DNA of 64,000 bases. It comes from Flavobacterium sp. N502540 (lineage in GTDB: Bacteria; Bacteroidota; Bacteroidia; Flavobacteriales; Flavobacteriaceae). Every line of letters starts with the position of its first letter. Positions within the stretch are counted from its first letter, which is position 1. The notes below the pieces were generated by a model. That model worked only from the letters and a program-made list of their open reading frames with translations. It was not told the origin of the DNA and ran no database searches. The translations under genes and the position numbers were made by a program. Below are positions 62,515 to 64,000 of the stretch, one piece after another. The DNA is taken from the NCBI RefSeq assembly GCF_025947365.1, contig NZ_CP110012.1:3286001-3350000 (forward strand). The letters are read 5' to 3'.

Positions 62515-63840
62515 ATGAGAAAACATTTTATATTGTTTTTTGGGCTTTTCACAGCTTTTGCACTTCAGGCGCAAGAAGATTTTCAAATAGAAAAGCGTGC
62601 CTCTAAGGTTACCATACCTTTTACATTAATTAATAATCTGGTTTTTATTCCTATAAAGGTAAATGGAGTAGAACTAAATTTTCTGTTGGATTCGGGGGTT
62701 GAAGAAACCATTTTGTTCAGTATGGAAGAAAAACAGGAGGTTAGTTTTAAAAATGTTCAGAAAATTAAGCTGAGAGGTTTAGGAAGTGAAGATGAAATTG
62801 AAGGTTTGAAATCGACGAATAATGTTTTGGAAACCCATGGTTTAAGATCGAACAATCATTTACTGTATGTCATTCTGGACCAAACTTTTAATTTATCATC
62901 ACACATTGGAATTCCGGTGAATGGTATTATTGGATATAAATTTTTCAAAAACAACCTCGTTGAGTTAAATTATCAAAAGAAGAAGATTGTAGTTCATCAG
63001 AATAATGAAGAAGCTCTTAAGAGACTGAATAAAAAATTTGAAGCAGTTCCGATTACGATTGAAAGATCTAAACCGTATCTGTACACAACCGCATTTGTGG
63101 AAAATGTTGCTGTACCCGCAAAAATGTTGATCGATATTGGTAATAGTGATGCTTTTTGGATTTTTAAGAATGATATTATAAAGCTGCCGGGTAAAAATTT
63201 TCCTGATTTTCTGGGAAAAGGTTTCAGCGGTGACATTGAAGGACATCGTGCCAAAATTGAAAAGTTTTCTATTGGAGAATTCAATTTTAAAAACCCGATA
63301 GTGGCATTTCCGGATTCGAGTTCGATTCGGAATGTAAAGATGGTGCCCGGACGAATAGGTTCTGTTGGTGGAGAAGTTTTAAAACGATTTACTGTCGTGT
63401 TAGATTATGCGGATAAAACATTGTATCTTAAGAAAAACAGTAAATTCTCAGAACCTTTTACGTATAATAAAAGTGGAATTACAGTGCAGCATAACGGACT
63501 TCAGTGGGTTCAGGAAACGGTTCATCTGGAGACGGTAAAGGTTGTTAATTCAGTTGAAGAAGCAGGTTATGGCACTAAAAAGAATGATGATTTTAGATAC
63601 AAGTTCTCCTTAAAACCGGTTTACGAAATTGTAAATATTCGTAAAAACTCAGCCGCAGAACGTTGCGGATTGAGAGTGGGGGACATCATTGTTCGTATTA
63701 ATCACACACTTCCGTATAAATACACTTTACAACAGATCAATTCACTTTTAAAATCTGAAGAAGATGTTTGGATAGATTTAGAAATAGAAAGAAACAGTCT
63801 CCTTTTAAAATTCAGATTTAAACTGGAAGATGAACTGTAA
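62515..63840 (+). CDS. Secreted aspartic protease with PDZ domain
   Basis: The 441-aa protein has a signal peptide (FILFFGLFTAFALQAQ), then a retropepsin-like domain with FLLDSGVEETILF (about residues 55-67; DSG catalytic-type) and GIIGYKFFKNNLVELNY (about 137), a second similar half (MLIDIGNSDAFWIF, about 203), and a C-terminal PDZ domain (about 360-430, NIRKNSAAERCGLRVGDIIVRINHTLP). The pair of half-sites suggests an internal two-lobe aspartic protease. Only one lobe has the full DSG, the second reading DIG. Substrate unknown; envelope quality control is a plausible role. Confidence 0.8.
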   Translation: MRKHFILFFGLFTAFALQAQEDFQIEKRASKVTIPFTLINNLVFIPIKVNGVELNFLLDSGVEETILFSMEEKQEVSFKNVQKIKLRGLGSEDEIEGLKSTNNVLETHGLRSNNHLLYVILDQTFNLSSHIGIPVNGIIGYKFFKNNLVELNYQKKKIVVHQNNEEALKRLNKKFEAVPITIERSKPYLYTTAFVENVAVPAKMLIDIGNSDAFWIFKNDIIKLPGKNFPDFLGKGFSGDIEGHRAKIEKFSIGEFNFKNPIVAFPDSSSIRNVKMVPGRIGSVGGEVLKRFTVVLDYADKTLYLKKNSKFSEPFTYNKSGITVQHNGLQWVQETVHLETVKVVNSVEEAGYGTKKNDDFRYKFSLKPVYEIVNIRKNSAAERCGLRVGDIIVRINHTLPYKYTLQQINSLLKSEEDVWIDLEIERNSLLLKFRFKLEDEL

Positions 63841-63932
63841 CGGGGATTAACGCTATTTTTTTGTAGAGGCGTTTTGTAAAGATTTAATTATTAAAGCAAG
63901 CTTTAATTGTTTAATATACATTATTATTTCGT

Positions 63933-63940
63933 TATGTTTG
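63933..63940 (+). promoter_or_regulatory. -7 box at the right edge
   Basis: TATGTTTG matches TAnnTTTG and ends 22 bases before an ATG at 63962. Confidence 0.5.
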
Positions 63941-63961
63941 TAAAAAAATAACCGGAAGTCT

Positions 63962-64000
63962 ATGGTGAAAAAATACACTAGTTTCTTGCAATTCGCATTG
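63962..64000 (+). CDS. Start of a gene running off the right edge
   Basis: ATG followed by codons for V-K-K-Y-T-S-F-L-Q-F-A-L, the beginning of a probable signal peptide. A -7 box lies 22 bases upstream. Too short to identify. Confidence 0.45.
   Translation, partial: MVKKYTSFLQFAL

Overview
This window is chromosomal DNA from a member of the Bacteroidota, most likely Flavobacterium or a close relative. The evidence is the low GC content, the recurring promoter -7 box TAnnTTTG, a fused SecDF, and typical flavobacterial families such as SusC-like barrels, M16 peptidases, DUF4350 and FdtA/FdtB. No rRNA, tRNA, CRISPR array, insertion sequence or prophage was seen. Most of it is housekeeping sequence, with an accessory glycan island and several single-gene insertions.

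Layout. 0-11 kb: end of an outer-membrane protein gene, guaB, a TetX-like flavin monooxygenase with a palindromic operator, an L,D-transpeptidase gene broken by an in-frame TGA next to its catalytic cysteine, an S41 protease, nudK, purA, a Fur-family regulator and a bifunctional relA/spoT gene. 11-14.7 kb: serine hydrolase, TrmH-family methyltransferase and an alkaline-phosphatase-superfamily protein. 14.8-22.6 kb: an envelope operon (SpoIIM, membrane protein, DUF4129, DUF4350, MoxR, secreted 204-aa protein, DUF58) with an RDD gene facing away from it. 22.7-24.3 kb: an unknown secreted protein and a TRIC/YicG-like channel. 24.5-32.2 kb: a surface-glycan cluster (FemAB-like acyltransferase, sugar aminotransferase, Wzx flippase, four glycosyltransferases, FdtA-like ketoisomerase), followed by a solitary ftsE. 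33-39 kb: a 1004-aa TPR protein, PhzF and an outer-membrane barrel. 39-42.3 kb: small single genes (GNAT, tandem SH3, GreA-like) and a self-contained SRPBCC-EVE-MarR operon with a strong palindromic operator. 42.7-46.3 kb: asnB and a tandem paralogue whose glutaminase site is degraded. 46.7-64 kb: M16 peptidase, gyrB, mdh, secDF, a PagL-like protein, lgt, yidD, cysS, a four-helix-bundle protein, folE, an aminotransferase and an aspartic protease with a PDZ domain.

The most unusual pattern lies between genes. Many gaps are built from phase-locked 7- or 8-bp degenerate repeats (families CTTGAAA/CCTGAAA, CCTTTGCA/ACTTAGAA, TGTTTAAC/CGTTTATT, AGAATAGA, AATCTAAG, TTGGAAAG), some as inverted copies forming hairpins. 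Several single-gene inserts (PhzF, GNAT, SH3, four-helix bundle) are bracketed by repeats of one family. At 39.8 kb a decayed second copy of a barrel-gene terminus with its 3' hairpin and repeat is visible. Together these suggest that the short-period repeats mark, or cause, gene gain and rearrangement.
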